Part shown: one piece after another, positions 11,495 through 23,800 of the stretch
How the letters are laid out: every line of letters begins with the position of its first letter
Position numbering within the stretch: the stretch's first letter is position 1
Source: Monarcha castaneiventris obscurior
Lineage: Eukaryota; Chordata; Aves; Passeriformes; Monarchidae
Length of the DNA: 64,000 nt
Direction: 5' to 3'
Assembly (NCBI GenBank): GCA_026261815.1
Contig: JAMPIT010000886.1
Coordinates: forward strand, 18,882,501 to 18,946,500
Made by a program: the position numbers and the translations under genes
Notes under the pieces: generated by a model
Database searches by the model: none
The model's input: only the letters and a program-made list of their open reading frames with translations
What the model was told of the DNA's origin: nothing

Positions 11495-11736
11495 AGCCAG
11501 GCATCATGAGAGAGCCTGGCCGTCGTCATCCTCCTCTTCCTCAGCATCCTTCCTCCCTCCCGCCCCCCGGCCCGCTCCGCCCCGCCTCTCCCCCCGGCTA
11601 CGCCGAGAGCCGGGCCCCCGCCGCGATTCGCCGCCCTCCGCACTGACCCCGCGCATCCCAGCCGCGGGCAGCGGGTCACCGGGAGGCCGGGGCGCGCAGA
11701 GCCCAGCCCCGCCAGCCGCCAAGCAAGCAGCCCCCC

Positions 11737-11743
11737 TTAAATA
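11737..11743 (+). promoter_or_regulatory. SCD TATA-like box (TTAAATA)
   Basis: CCCTTAAATACC is the only AT-rich core element in the GC-rich stretch before exon 1. Transcription would start near 11770, giving a 5' UTR of about 100 nt. Confidence 0.6.
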
Positions 11744-11769
11744 CCTCCGCACCCGCCTCCCCGAGCCGC

Positions 11770-11871
11770 ACAGCTCGCCGGGCGAGGAGCCGAGCAGAGC
11801 CAGCCTCCCACCAGCGCCGGGGACCTGCGCGCCCGCGTACCGCCGCCGAGGAGCACAGACAGGGCCGCCCC
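11770..11871 (+). other. SCD: SCD 5' UTR (start approximate)
   Basis: This GC-rich leader runs between the presumed start of transcription and the ATG. It contains no upstream ATG, so no upstream open reading frame is expected. The start codon context has C at -3 and C at +4, weaker than the Kozak ideal. The start is supported by the match to the known vertebrate N-terminus. Confidence 0.55.
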
Positions 11872-11898
11872 ATGCCTGCGCACTTGCTGCAGGAGGAG
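11872..11898 (+). CDS. SCD: SCD coding exon 1
   Basis: The nine residues MPAHLLQEE are followed by the donor GTAAGC. This exon ends between codons. The tiny first coding exon is the classic SCD arrangement. Confidence 0.93.
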
Positions 11899-14800
11899 GT
11901 AAGCGGGGCCCCGGGGTGCGGGTGCTTTGTCTCCCCCTCGCCCCTTCCTCCTTCATCTCCGCGCCTCCGGCAGCGCTGCGCTGCTGCTGTCTCGGGGAGA
12001 AAGGTCTGGGCATCCACGCGTGTCTGTGCGTGCACACACACGGATCCACACGTGTGTGCCTGTGTCCCCTCCGCACCGCTTCGCAGCCGTCAGCCCAAGG
12101 GGTTCAGTGGTAACTTAACATCACCCAAGCTTGATGGGGAGCCCATGGACGAAGCGGAGACATCAGCTCCTCTGAGGTGATCTTCCTGGATCCTGTGCCC
12201 TCAGGTAGACCGAGCATAAAATACTGGTGTATTTTGAAAACACCCATCGAAGCATGCTGAGTGCTTGAATAGCACGAAGGGCTATTCAAGAAGATCTTTT
12301 GTGTGGGTTCTTTGATAATACTCAGGCTGGGTTTTTTTTTTTTATTATTATTTTCTTAATTCATTTTCTTTTTGATAAGAATGGGGTTTCACTCGCAGTG
12401 TTTTAAAACTAAACATTGCAGCAGGAAGCGTCTCTAGGACAGACGCAAGGTGAAAGCCGTCTGCCCAGATGAAATGAATGACTGTGTCTGCATTGCTTGA
12501 GCCAAGCAAACATACAATAGGGAGACTGCCCTTTTTTGGCATAAGAAGGTCTGAATAACAACCTGACACCAGTAAGATGTGTGGAGCTGTTGGATTTTTA
12601 AAGATTTTCATTTTTATTTTTGCCCCTTCTGGCAGGCACCCTTTGCCCAAAGGGAGGCAGGGGCTTGATTCTGGTGTTTGTGCTCTCACCTTCTCATCCT
12701 TCCCCCCTCTGCCAATGCCCAGAAGTGGATGTAAATCATAGCCCTGCTCTTTTTCTGTCACCAGCACACAGGGTCTCCCTTGGTCCTTTTGTGCAGGTGC
12801 CATGACCTTCCAGGGATGCTGTGATGTAAAGAACTTTCCTTTTCTCCCCTCCCAAAATGGATGTCAAGGGCAGTGTGCTCAAACCATGTTTCATGGTTTT
12901 GGCATGTATTTTGGGTCATATCCTGGAAGCTGGAAAGAATCCTGTCCCTGGGTCATGCTGGGCATATCCAAATATCCTGGACCTGAGATTCCTGGACCTG
13001 AGATTCAGTGCCCTGGGGCCCGTACACTGTACCCAGCACAGGAGCCTTTGAGCTGCAGTTGGTTGTATAAGCTGGCTGGGTGCCAGGATCACCTATGGCA
13101 TGTTCGGTGCTGGGGAGGTGGGGGTGTAGATGGGGAAACACATCTGTTCTGCAGATGAGAGCTGCAAAGTCATTCAGAAATGAGGGAAAGCTAATGAAAA
13201 TGATTTAGCTGGCCTCCTGCCTCCCTCAGCCCTAGATCCCAGATCAATCTCCATCCCATTTTCCTCGGTAGGAGCCACTATGGTCATAAGAGGATAAAAA
13301 TTCTCTTTCTTTCCTCATTTCCCCCATTTCTACCTAAATAGCTGCCTTCTCTCCCTCCCTCTTTCCCCCATGCTCCTCCCACCAAGTCTGTAACGGTGAA
13401 GCTGTTTCACAGCTGCTTTATAGCCCTTTTGTTTCAAGGTTAGTTTACATGTGAGAAATGACCAGTCTGATTATATCAGTGTAATTCCAGCAGCATAGGT
13501 ATGCTGGTAAAATTCCTCATGTGGCTACTACAACTCTGCAAGAAGAGATTTTTTTCCTCTCTGCTGTTTTCTTTGCACTCTCCCTCCTCCTCCTCTGCCT
13601 CTGTGTAACTTTGACAGTGACATAAACTATCATGGAGGAGAAAAATGCAACTCCAGCCCCACATTCTTACTCTGGAAGTAGCATGTCCATATGGGGTGTG
13701 TTACCCGTCTAATTATACCACCAGTCACTGTTGGGAATTTTTCCTGCATAGACAAGTCTTGGGTCTTTTTGGTAGATTGTCTTGCAGCCAAGAAAGAAAA
13801 TTGTACCTTTCTGCCAAAATGCCAGATGAGAATATCTAACACTTGGGAAAGGGCAGGACTTCTCCTTGCTTAATCTCTAGATTAGAAGCCATTTCTCGTG
13901 GCTCTTTTGGTGTGGGGATTACCTCAAAATTCTCCAGCAGATGAGAGTATCATACCCTCAAAACATTAATTAGGAAAGTGGGCAGAGACAGCCTATAGCC
14001 GGGATGCAGAAGAGCCAGTCCCAAGCTCAGCAGTTCGCCTTCGTGCAGTGAAGGCAGCAGGATACTTTGTGTCCAGGTTTTTTCCTTTCTAACCTTTGAT
14101 TCCCCAAGAAAAAACTTAAAGCACTCCTTCTGTAGAGATCATTTTACTTCCCAAATGTGGGGAATCTGTCAGCCTTGCCAGCTCCTCCCCATCGGAAGGT
14201 ATGTCTGTAACCCTCTAGTTTCTACCCTTGGGAAAGGGAGGAGTTGGGGTGGCCACGTAAGCTGCCTGGCCTGATTTTAATGCCTCCCTCAGGAAACTAG
14301 GCCATGGCAGGATGGTGGTCTTTTATGAATCCTGAACACCTGAGCATGAATCTGCTGTTAATTCAGGAGAGATTTCTGTTGGGAAAGGAGTTTTCCCAGC
14401 TTGACCATGCTTCTTCCTGCAGTCTCAGCTCTGCTGTTCCTGCTGGCTGACCTTTAGTGCCCCTTCAGCCATGGATGTGTCCCTCGGGCAGGTTCCCAGC
14501 AGGCAGGGGATGGGGGTGATGTGTGGGGGACACAGCGCTTGCATCCCACATGTGTGGCACCCCCGGGGTTGAGCTGTGCTGGGCACTTGGGCTTGAAGCT
14601 GACAAAGGGCTGCAAGTACCAGCAAGCACACGGCTGTCATGATGGAGATGGAAATTGGTGATTCAGGGTTCAGTGACCTGTCTCATTAGGGTCAGTCCTG
14701 CCTGCTCCTTTCGTCATGCATGCCTGATGGGGCAGGCTGTCACTCAGCCAGCGCAAACAAGCATGTTTAGAGGGAATGTTGTGTCACAGTTACAGAAGGG

Positions 14801-17800
14801 AGCCAGGAGCCAAGCTGAGCCAACTTTGCTGCTTAGAACTTCCTCTCTGCTTATGCTGGTGGCCATAGCTCAGAGGATTGTCTTCCCTTGCCTCAGTTTG
14901 CCTGTGGGTGGGAAATGAGAGAGGGATAAGAGTCTTAGCAGCAGGCACAGGATAAGTAGCTGTAGTTCTAACTAGAAGTACCTCACCTGACTGCTTCCCA
15001 TCCACTGATCTTCAAGCATGCTGGTCTTGCCACATCCCATCCTGGAAGGTGAGGCAGGGGAGATAAGGAGGCACCCCAGAGGAATACCTCTGATGTTCCC
15101 TCCATGATCCCTGGCGGGGTGACAAAAAGAAGTAGGATATCAGGAGCAGCCCATTGATTTATTATAAAACTGTGTTTCAGACCATATTTCTCTCCCACCT
15201 CTTTGTTCATTCACAAGATTTCCTTTATTGTTGTCTGCTTATGCACAAGCCCAGATCATAAACCCACCGAAAAACGCCCACTAATCAAACTGAAGGAAAA
15301 TAAAAATCCTTTCAGTCTGCAAATGATCTCACCAAAGCCACTGGTCGAAAAGAGACTGGCTTTCAAGTATTTTTCTTTACTTTCGGCACCCTATCTACCA
15401 TTCACCTCCTCTCCAGAAAGACCAGGTCCCTGTCCCCTCAGGCCATGACTCCATGTGGCCAGAGCAGGCTCTTCTTTGTGCCAAGGTCTCCGCTGAAAGA
15501 ATGGAGCCTTCCAGGGAAACTACAGGCTGTGAATTTTTACAATGCCAGCCTAGATGCATGTATTTCTATTTCTTGAATTGATAATCACCAACTTCTTGTT
15601 TTGTTTTCCCTTTTTTCCTTTCTTGAAAATATCCATTGCCACCTCTCCAAGGAGTTCTCCTCCACTTCCAGCCCCACTGCTGTTGGCACAGTCACCTCCC
15701 GGGTGACCAGGAATGGAAATGCCATCATGGAGAAGGACTTACTCAACCATGAGGACTTGGCAGGAGACCGGGGCACGGTGGATGATATCTTTGATGAGAC
15801 CTACCGGGAGAAAGAGGGCCCCAAGCCCCCGCTGCGATACGTCTGGAGGAATATCATCCTCATGAGCCTGCTGCACCTAGGGGCCCTATTTGCCTTGACA
15901 CTGATACCTTCTGCAAAGATCCAGACACTGGCATGGGGTAAGCACATTCCTCTATCTGTTTCTTGGCATCTGCAACCCCCAAATCTGTTGTGTGGTATTT
16001 CTTCTTCCTCCAGGCCCACAGACTTGGGGATGAGAAAGAAAGAAGCAGGGGTCTTCTTCTAGAAGCAGCTCTTCAGCCAGATGCGTAGCAAGCTGTGGAA
16101 GGGCTTGCTAGTGTCTCTTGTGAGGTCATACATAAGAGGGAAAGATTTGGCAGGGATTTGGCTTGTCTGCTCAAAGAACAAACTTGATTCACAGACATTA
16201 GGCTTGGAAATACCCTGAATGTGCAGCTGCTTCTGGGGCGAAGCGCAAAAACTGTTTGATGGAGTACTGTGATAGTGCCAGAAAGTTAGGAAGAAAGAGC
16301 ACCTTGGCTGGGGAGGCAAGGTACAGAGCAGTCTTTGACATGAGACTGCTGCCCAGACATGAGAACCACTCCTGTCCTTACCAGGGAAGTGAAAATCCCA
16401 CAGAGCCTCAATGTGTGTATGAGGGAAAAGAGACAAAATACAGTCGTGCTGAAGATAAAAGTCAAGAATTAAGTCTGAAACTCAGGTCTTTTATTATTCT
16501 TAAAAAAGCACAGATTAGCCACCATCATCCCGGAACTAAGCCTGACAACTTTCAAAAAATAAATAAGCATCTCTCCAGGCAGCAAATTCCAGTGGAAAGC
16601 ACAACCCAGCAGAAGGTAGCTAGGCAAAGCTCCGCTTTCTCAGAGATCTTGCCCTGGGTAGGAACCAAACTTCTCCTCTGACTGCTTGAAAGACAGCTGG
16701 GCCCAGGGCCCACTCTGCAGGAGAGCCTCGCTTTCCACGAGCCTTTGTGTGGACCCCTGGAGGAGTCCAGAAGCCAAATGGCTCCCAGTAGGGAGGTCGA
16801 GAGATTGCATCCAGTCCCTGCCTCCCTGTGAAACAGAACATTCTGAAAGAAAAAGCAGCAGTCCAGATTGAGGCCTGCTGGGGTGGCTTTTGTGTTCAGT
16901 AGTACTCCTGCTTCCTGGTCAGCCTGGCTATGGATGGGCCCTGGGGTGATCCACCTGGTCTATCACACTCAAAGTGTGTCTTCCTGATGGCTGTGTGCAA
17001 CAAGCATCGCAGCTGAACTGGGAAGGAGATGGCTTCCTGCATGGCCAGGCTGACTCTTCCTCCTGAACCGTATCAGCCTCTCACAGGCAGAGGTCTGGGG
17101 GATGAACTTCACTGAGGCCACAGTCAGAGTCTGGCTACAGCATCTGCAAAAACAGAGGCACCGAGGCATTCTCTGTGCAGCCAGCGTGGCCTTTCAGGGG
17201 GACGTTGTGAAAGAAGACTTTGCTGGGCCTTTCCCTTGTGAAAACCTGACAGGCTGTACTTTCCCCTGGCCCATCAGGGCTGGGCAGAACATGCAGCCTC
17301 AGCATGACCTCAGAGGAGCGTTTCAGGTCTCTTGGTCCTCTTGATGTGTGTCCCATCCTTGGGCTGGAGCAAAAACTGCTGGCTTCTCTGACTCACTGAG
17401 CTGACAGCCTGGGTCCTCCAATTCCAGTCAGATATCTTCAGGGTGTTGGGGCAAGGAGGAGGAAAAAATGTGAGTCAAATTTACTGATTTCATTTCAAGC
17501 TGCTGATACGCTCCATGATTTCTAAATCCATCCAACCCTTCTCCCTTGAGTTCCCGTGGGATCCTTAAGAGGGCTTGAGCATCTTTATCCAGAAGGTTAA
17601 TACTGTTTTGCATTCTGCTAAACCCCACCCTACCCCAAAATGGTCTCTGAGGCAGTGTCTTTGCAACCACACGTCTCTTATGGGATGTCTGTGTGGCATC
17701 TCATGGCACTTCATGGGAATCTGCTTTGCTTTTTATCCGATGTCAATCTTTCCTGCCCTCCTTGCTCAGTCAACTCTGATGTGAAGTGCCAGTTGCTCTC

Positions 17801-20800
17801 CTGCCACTGTGAGGCACTGCAAGATTCCTTGGTGGATTCTGGAGTGACATGTTCTGGGAATGGGAGAAGGGATGTGGTGTTTGGGGGAACTGCACTGTTC
17901 TGGACTGGCTGAATATCAATCCTGCTGTACCAAAGCTGGAGTAGCTCCACCAAGCTCCCTGTCCTGCATTCCTGTTCTGGGAAAGGAGCACCATTCATGG
18001 CACCTTGCAGCCAAGTCAGAGTTCCCTTATAGTCCATTCTCCTCCAGCGCTGACTGGAACTGGAACACTCTGATCCTCCACAGGTGTACCTTCTCAGCAA
18101 GGCTTCTTGCTCCTTGCATTGCCTTTTTCTCTGCTCATACCTTTATTTAGCATATACAAGGCATCTGTGGCTGTCATGTCAGTGACTTGCTGTTATTTTC
18201 CCAGCATCCCCTGGTAGCAAGGAGAGGACAGCTCCCATTTTACAGACAAGGATAGTGCAGCAGAGACTTAGGTTGCTTCTGGCAGTACACCATGGGCACA
18301 TGGTAGGCCAGCTCTAGCAGTGATGGTTCTGGAGTTGCTGGAGGTTTTGCTTGTTTCTTTGTTTTTCAGATTATTTCTTCCTTAGGTTGTGTACATATAA
18401 TACAAAACTAACCTGGTCCCAGATGTTCTCTGTTTTGGTGCAACAGGCAGCTGTGGTGCCTGGTAGCTCATCTACCTTCTATAATTTATCTGTTGCTTAT
18501 ACCCACTTCATCCAGGCCACCATCTCCTTGATGTTCCTGTCCCTTTGAAACCAGTTATATTGGTGACTGCCCTCTTTTGTTTTCATTTCTCTGTGTGCTG
18601 ATTCCTCTTTGTCTCTCAAGCTCTCCAGCCCTGCCTTCATCATTGTTTGCTGTTCTGCGTTGCTGTGTGCATTGTATCCCCTGATCTCTTTCTGGTACAG
18701 AGCTTCCCAGAATGAGCTCGGGTTGTTGGTCAGGTGAGAGCTCACCATCACAAGAGCTCTCCGAGCCATTCCAGCACTGGCTTTCTAGTCAGCTCCCCTT
18801 GTATTTATTGTCTTCTCCACTGCACTTCTCAAAGTCTTGCTTAGTCTGTTCAAGGGTCGTGGGCAGATTTTACGTCATTTGCCAAATGGCACAGAGACTG
18901 AGTCTGAAAGGGCAGGATGCAAAGGTGATGGACAGTTTCTTCTCTAATTGCTCAGATCCTTCCTGGAAATGTGATTTGTGGGTAGTCTTTTTAGCCCTCA
19001 GATGCAGGAGACTGACAGTAATTGTGTTAACTCCTGTTGGCCTGGACAGCAGTGTCTGTAAACAGTGATGGTTCCTCTTGACATGGTGCTCTCAACACCT
19101 CAGTGCCCTGCAGTGCCAGAGGCTCCAGAAGCATGGGCTGATACCATATTTTGTTGTTGCTATATTATCTTTGGACCGAGGTGAATCTTGCTGGATAATT
19201 TAGGCAATTCCTGACAGTCAGAAAATCTCAGTCCATACTACCCCCAGAGATATGTCAGCAAAGTGCTTGCTGTAAACAGCAAAGTGTTTACAGTGGGTTT
19301 TTTACTTTCCCATCAAGACTACAGCTGGCAACACCTTCCCACTTAGTGTCCCTCCAGGCTTAAGTAGCAGGTGGCGTGCTTCTCCAAGCATGGCAGGGAA
19401 GTTAGGTTTCAGTGACAGCAGATACTCCTAAACACTGTTCCCTTTATGCAGCCTGTACATTTCATTGCTTCTGGTATCTTCCTCCTGAGAGTAGCAGGAC
19501 TCACCTGGCTAACAGGGACTGGGCAGCAAGGAGGGAAGAGTCTTGCACTGAGCAAAAGCCCAAGGACACCTGCTGGAGCAGGAGCACCTCTTCATGTAAA
19601 CATCCTTGGTGTTCATTGCAGGTGACAATGCTTTTAGCACATTCCTGGTTTCTCATCATAACTTAGGGTCTGAATCTGGGCCCTAAAGAGGTAAAGCCAA
19701 ATGAGTCATAGACATGACTGAATCCAGCATGTTTTGTGTTTAATTTTTGGAGCACTGAGTGCTTATTACTGCCAGTGGTCATAATTCTTTGTATTCAGTT
19801 GAATGGGTCACTGGGAATATCACTGGTGAGTTGCCAATCTTTTGGATCTTATATAGTTCAAAGCATGGTATGGAAGATGACTTTGAATCCTCAGTTGACG
19901 GAGTCCCTAAGTCCTTCAGTTTGGGGCAGCATCACAGGGCATATGGGAAAATCTGTGCTACTTTATTTCACCTTCTCTACTCTCTTTCCAGTTGAATTCT
20001 TTGTGGATGATCTTGGAGGAGTTTTTCTTCTTCCCTGTGAGATGCTGATTCCCTGACTGTGCAATGATCATCACTGTACCTGTTTGTGGGGGTGAACTCT
20101 CTGAATCATGAGGGTGCTGGAATCTTCTGTATTCCACAAGGATTTCAGTCATTTGGCATATCCTGTCAGTGTCACATCAACTCTTAGTTATGGCTTATGG
20201 ATCTAATTGTCTCCAGGTAGAGTTTGGCTTTCTGTGGGGCTGGTGCCATGAATGCATAGACTTTCCCACAGAAAGTGTCTGCCCCTTAGATAAACTACAG
20301 CTTCTGTATTTGGGCAAGAGGCCAGGCAGCACAGGGTTATAATTAGAGGGTTATGGCCATTGTAGTGACCTGGGATGCAGCTCCAAGAGAAGTCAACATG
20401 AGCTGCTGAGGTTCATGGGCTTTGGATGAAGGCTGCGACCGTTCTATGCCAGGGCACCCAAAAGCAGTGGGTACTCTTTCAAACTTTTTACAAAAGCTTC
20501 CAGGAAATGCTACCCAAAAGCAAGTACTGGGTTGTCTGCGTTTTGAGTCTGTTGGTGTCCCCATCACATCTCTTTTGTGATCCCTGTGCTTACTGATAAC
20601 GTCTTTGTTGCTGGTGTCATCTTTTCCCAAGAGGGATATCCACAGGCAAATTCTGAGAATTGCCTGTATAAAAGAGATACAAATGAGCTTCCTTTCCTGC
20701 AAAGCTAAGATGCAACAGTCCTCAGCCAGAGTCATCTTCCTGGAGGCCTTTTGTTACCAAAATATTCTCAGTTAGCATGTTAGGATTCACAAGATAAGGA

Positions 20801-23800
20801 AAGCTGAAAACTCAGGGTTATGAATCAGGCCTCTACTCATCTAACCTGGCATTTACTTTCTTGTACTATTGAAGATCGTGAAAAATCACATAGTTCATTT
20901 GTGTCCCTGGTACACCATCAGTTCATAGGGCCTGCTTGCCCTACAGTGGACAGATGGACAGTGGACAGATGGACTCTTTCCCTAGCAAGTTACCCCACAC
21001 ATCTATTGCAAGGTGCCGTTGTTTATCATGGACTTACTGTCTTGTGTTATCTGTGGGGATAGTACTGATTTAAATGTGTCTTAAAATCTAAAATTAACAG
21101 GTCGTGAGTTGGTTCATAACTTCCAAGTCAGAGTCATGAAACTGAGTAAGATCTTCAAGGTTTCCAGCACCAGTAAGGTCAAAGGGACACCTGAACCAAA
21201 TGCCCTGTTCCATCATCCTTCACTTCCCCCCTCCCAGGCTTGGACAGCTTTGTGAACTTTGTTCAGCTCCGTTGTCTCTTGCAAAGGTTGGGTCCTGCTG
21301 TATTTGCATGCTTGGCTCTTCTGAGAGACCGCTGAGGTGCTGGGAGAGTTGTGCTCTGGTCCAAGGCTTGTGCTGCATTCAGCAGCAGGCAGGGGAACCA
21401 AGGGAGCAGATGAAGATGGGGAGTGGCAGTGAGATCAGCAGACAGGGAAGGTCACTCTTGTGCAGTGGGACGGAAGTGAGAAGGGTTCATGCAAGTTTAA
21501 GGGGCCAGAAGATGATGTTAAATCAGCCAAGACAGGCTTTTAGTGGATAAGAGATTAGGTTGGAAACGCAGAAAAACAAAAAGGAGGTGACGGAAGGAAG
21601 AGGGAGCAGGGGATGACAGGAAAGAAAGCCTGTATTACTTTGAATGAAAGAACTTGGCTGTGCCTGGCACATGTCTCAGATCTCTGATTCCAGACAAGTT
21701 TCTGGCACAGTATCTGGTTTTCTGGGTTCAAGATAAGCTTGATTAGAGACATTTGGCTGGACTGAATGGCTGAACGTCAAGCATACCAGCAATTCCTATC
21801 CATGGACTTACATGTAAGAATAAGGAACTTTTTTCATGATGGATGCAATTGGCTGAAATGTGCAAATTTATACCAGGAAAGTTTGCCCTGGGGGACTGGT
21901 AAGAAGGCATTGCTTCCCCCAGAGGACTAAAGGTGGATCAGTTGACCTGTTCACAGAAGTGCACCCTTCCCTCTTTGTGTCTGAGCTTGCAGAGCAAACC
22001 AACTGTTGAATGCTCTCTGTCTTTCTGCCAGACTTCCTGACCCTTCCTTCCTAGAGGAAGAGCTAATTTGCATAACCAATTTTCTTCTAACCCTAACTTC
22101 CTAGTGTAATGCTGCAATGAAACTCTTGGGTCTTTCCTCCATCTTAGTTTTAGGATCAGATGCTGGAGCTGAGGTTAATTTCCAGAAGTCCCAGGAGGAC
22201 AAAGAGGGACACAGACCAGGGCAGATATGAACACATGCTGTATTGGGAGAAGGATGTGTTTTTTTACTAGCTGCCAAAGGGGCAAGGAATTCCTTCTGCC
22301 CTGTGTGAAGAGGGAACACATGAAGCAGCTTTAAAGCTCAATAGGGCCCAGCAAGATCTGCCTCTGCCATGGGCACAATTTGTAATGAATTGTTAGCCCT
22401 GGGGTTTCCTTCTGTGAAAGGTGCAGGAGGTGAGCAGAGGGAGGGATCAAAAAGACCCTAGGAATGGTAGCCTCTGGGCAGATTTTAAGCCAGTGGTAGA
22501 GCTGCAGGTGAGGCCCAGGCTTCAGTGGGAAGATAGATTAGATCTTTTTCTAGCCAGCTTCTGCTCAGAAAGGGAGCAGAAGAGAAGCCTAACCCTGGGC
22601 TTGAGATGTCCCCCTGAAGAATGGTATTATCTACCATCTCTAGGTGAAAATAATGCAAAAGAGAATTAGTGAGGAGTGGTGAGATAGGAAAGCAAGAGCC
22701 TGTATTATTTGGGGTGGGAGGAAAGGGAGAAGCTGTTCCTTGGTGGACTGCAGTGCTTTTACCAGAATGCTTTATGGAAGCAGCCACTTTAGACAATTTT
22801 AACTGTTCTGCACCATGACAGATGGCACTATGCTGAAGATCCAACCCTTGTGACAAGTCTTCTAAGGGGGAGCCTCCTTCCTTGTTAGAGATGAAGAGCT
22901 GAATTGATTTGCCCCACATTGCCCAAGAGGCCTGCAGTAGCTTGGGCACTCTCACATTGAGTTTATTGCCCCAATCTGTGCTCTCCATGGATTCTTCTCT
23001 TGCTTATACAGCTTTGGGGGAATGCCTGCCTTTGTGTTGCTCGGCCTGAAGCTTTGCACCAACTGCTCAAACACTTTCTTTTCCTTTGTAGCTGTTCTGT
23101 GTTTCCTGGTGAGTGCTTTGGGCATCACAGCTGGATCTCACCGCCTCTGGAGTCATCGGTCCTACAAAGCCACACTGCCCCTGCGAATCTTCCTGACTAT
23201 TGCAAACTCCATGGCCTTCCAGGTAAGCACTTCCTCAATGTGCCACTGCTCCTCAGAAGGAAGTGCTCCCGTGAATCCCTGTCTCAGATAGAGGACACAA
23301 GTTGATGAAGAGGTTCCTCTCTCCCATTGCCTCTTGTTAGGAAAAAGACTGCCCTTTCCATCTAACACTGCAGTGCTAGAGTCTGTCTTTACCTTGTCCC
23401 ATCAGAGGTTGATTCTGAGACAAACCCAATGAGGAGAGGACAACTGGCCAAGAGCAGGGGTAGGAAAGCTCTCCAAACAGGAATGTACCTTTCCCTCCAG
23501 GTGTGGTCTCCCTGTGCTTGCACCAGGTTCCATGAAAGAGGTGTGGAAGTGTTAAGTGTTCTCCTGGTGTTGCCTCACTCTCCTTTTGCTGTGTGGCTGA
23601 CAAAAAAAGGTATCTGCAAAGCCAAGGACATAGAATTCTGCAGGATGTAGAATTTCCTGCTGCATAAAGACCAAGAACTTCTTGAGATTTAGGGGGATGT
23701 TTCTCTGGTTCAGAAGAGTGATATTTAGGAATAATCATGTTATAAATCACACCACTGGTTTCCATAGAGTTATCCCAGGTCAGTGATATTTTAAGGAGAG

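Larger units (their letters stand above)
11130..11990 (+). promoter_or_regulatory. SCD: SCD promoter CpG island
   Basis: Dense CpG and GC-box-rich sequence surrounds the first exon of SCD. In order it holds a sterol-response-like element, two CCAAT boxes, an A-rich tract, a TATA-like box and exon 1. This is the same arrangement known for mammalian SCD promoters, where SREBP and NF-Y act together and polyunsaturated fatty acids repress. The long open frames here on both strands are products of GC richness. Confidence 0.8.
15938..23091 (+). other. SCD intron 2
   Basis: The longest intron (7.15 kb) is GT-AG with a strong pyrimidine tract (TTTCTTTTCCTTTGTAG). It contains a MIR-like SINE fossil near 18222-18325, a perfect 15-bp tandem duplication at 20945-20974 and a weaker SINE fossil near 22868-22985. 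No coding potential beyond short chance frames is seen. Confidence 0.85.

Noticed and set aside
11041..12113. Open frames of up to 270 codons across the SCD promoter and exon 1
   Set aside because: They read through the A-tract as poly-Lys and through promoter GC boxes as low-complexity Pro/Ala. The real product here is SCD exon 1 in another frame context.
15601..16062. Longer reading of SCD exon 2 starting with MFSLFSFLEN
   Set aside because: This reads intron 1 and intron 2 sequence through the splice sites. The acceptor at 15650-15651 and the donor at 15938 give the protein expected from other vertebrates.
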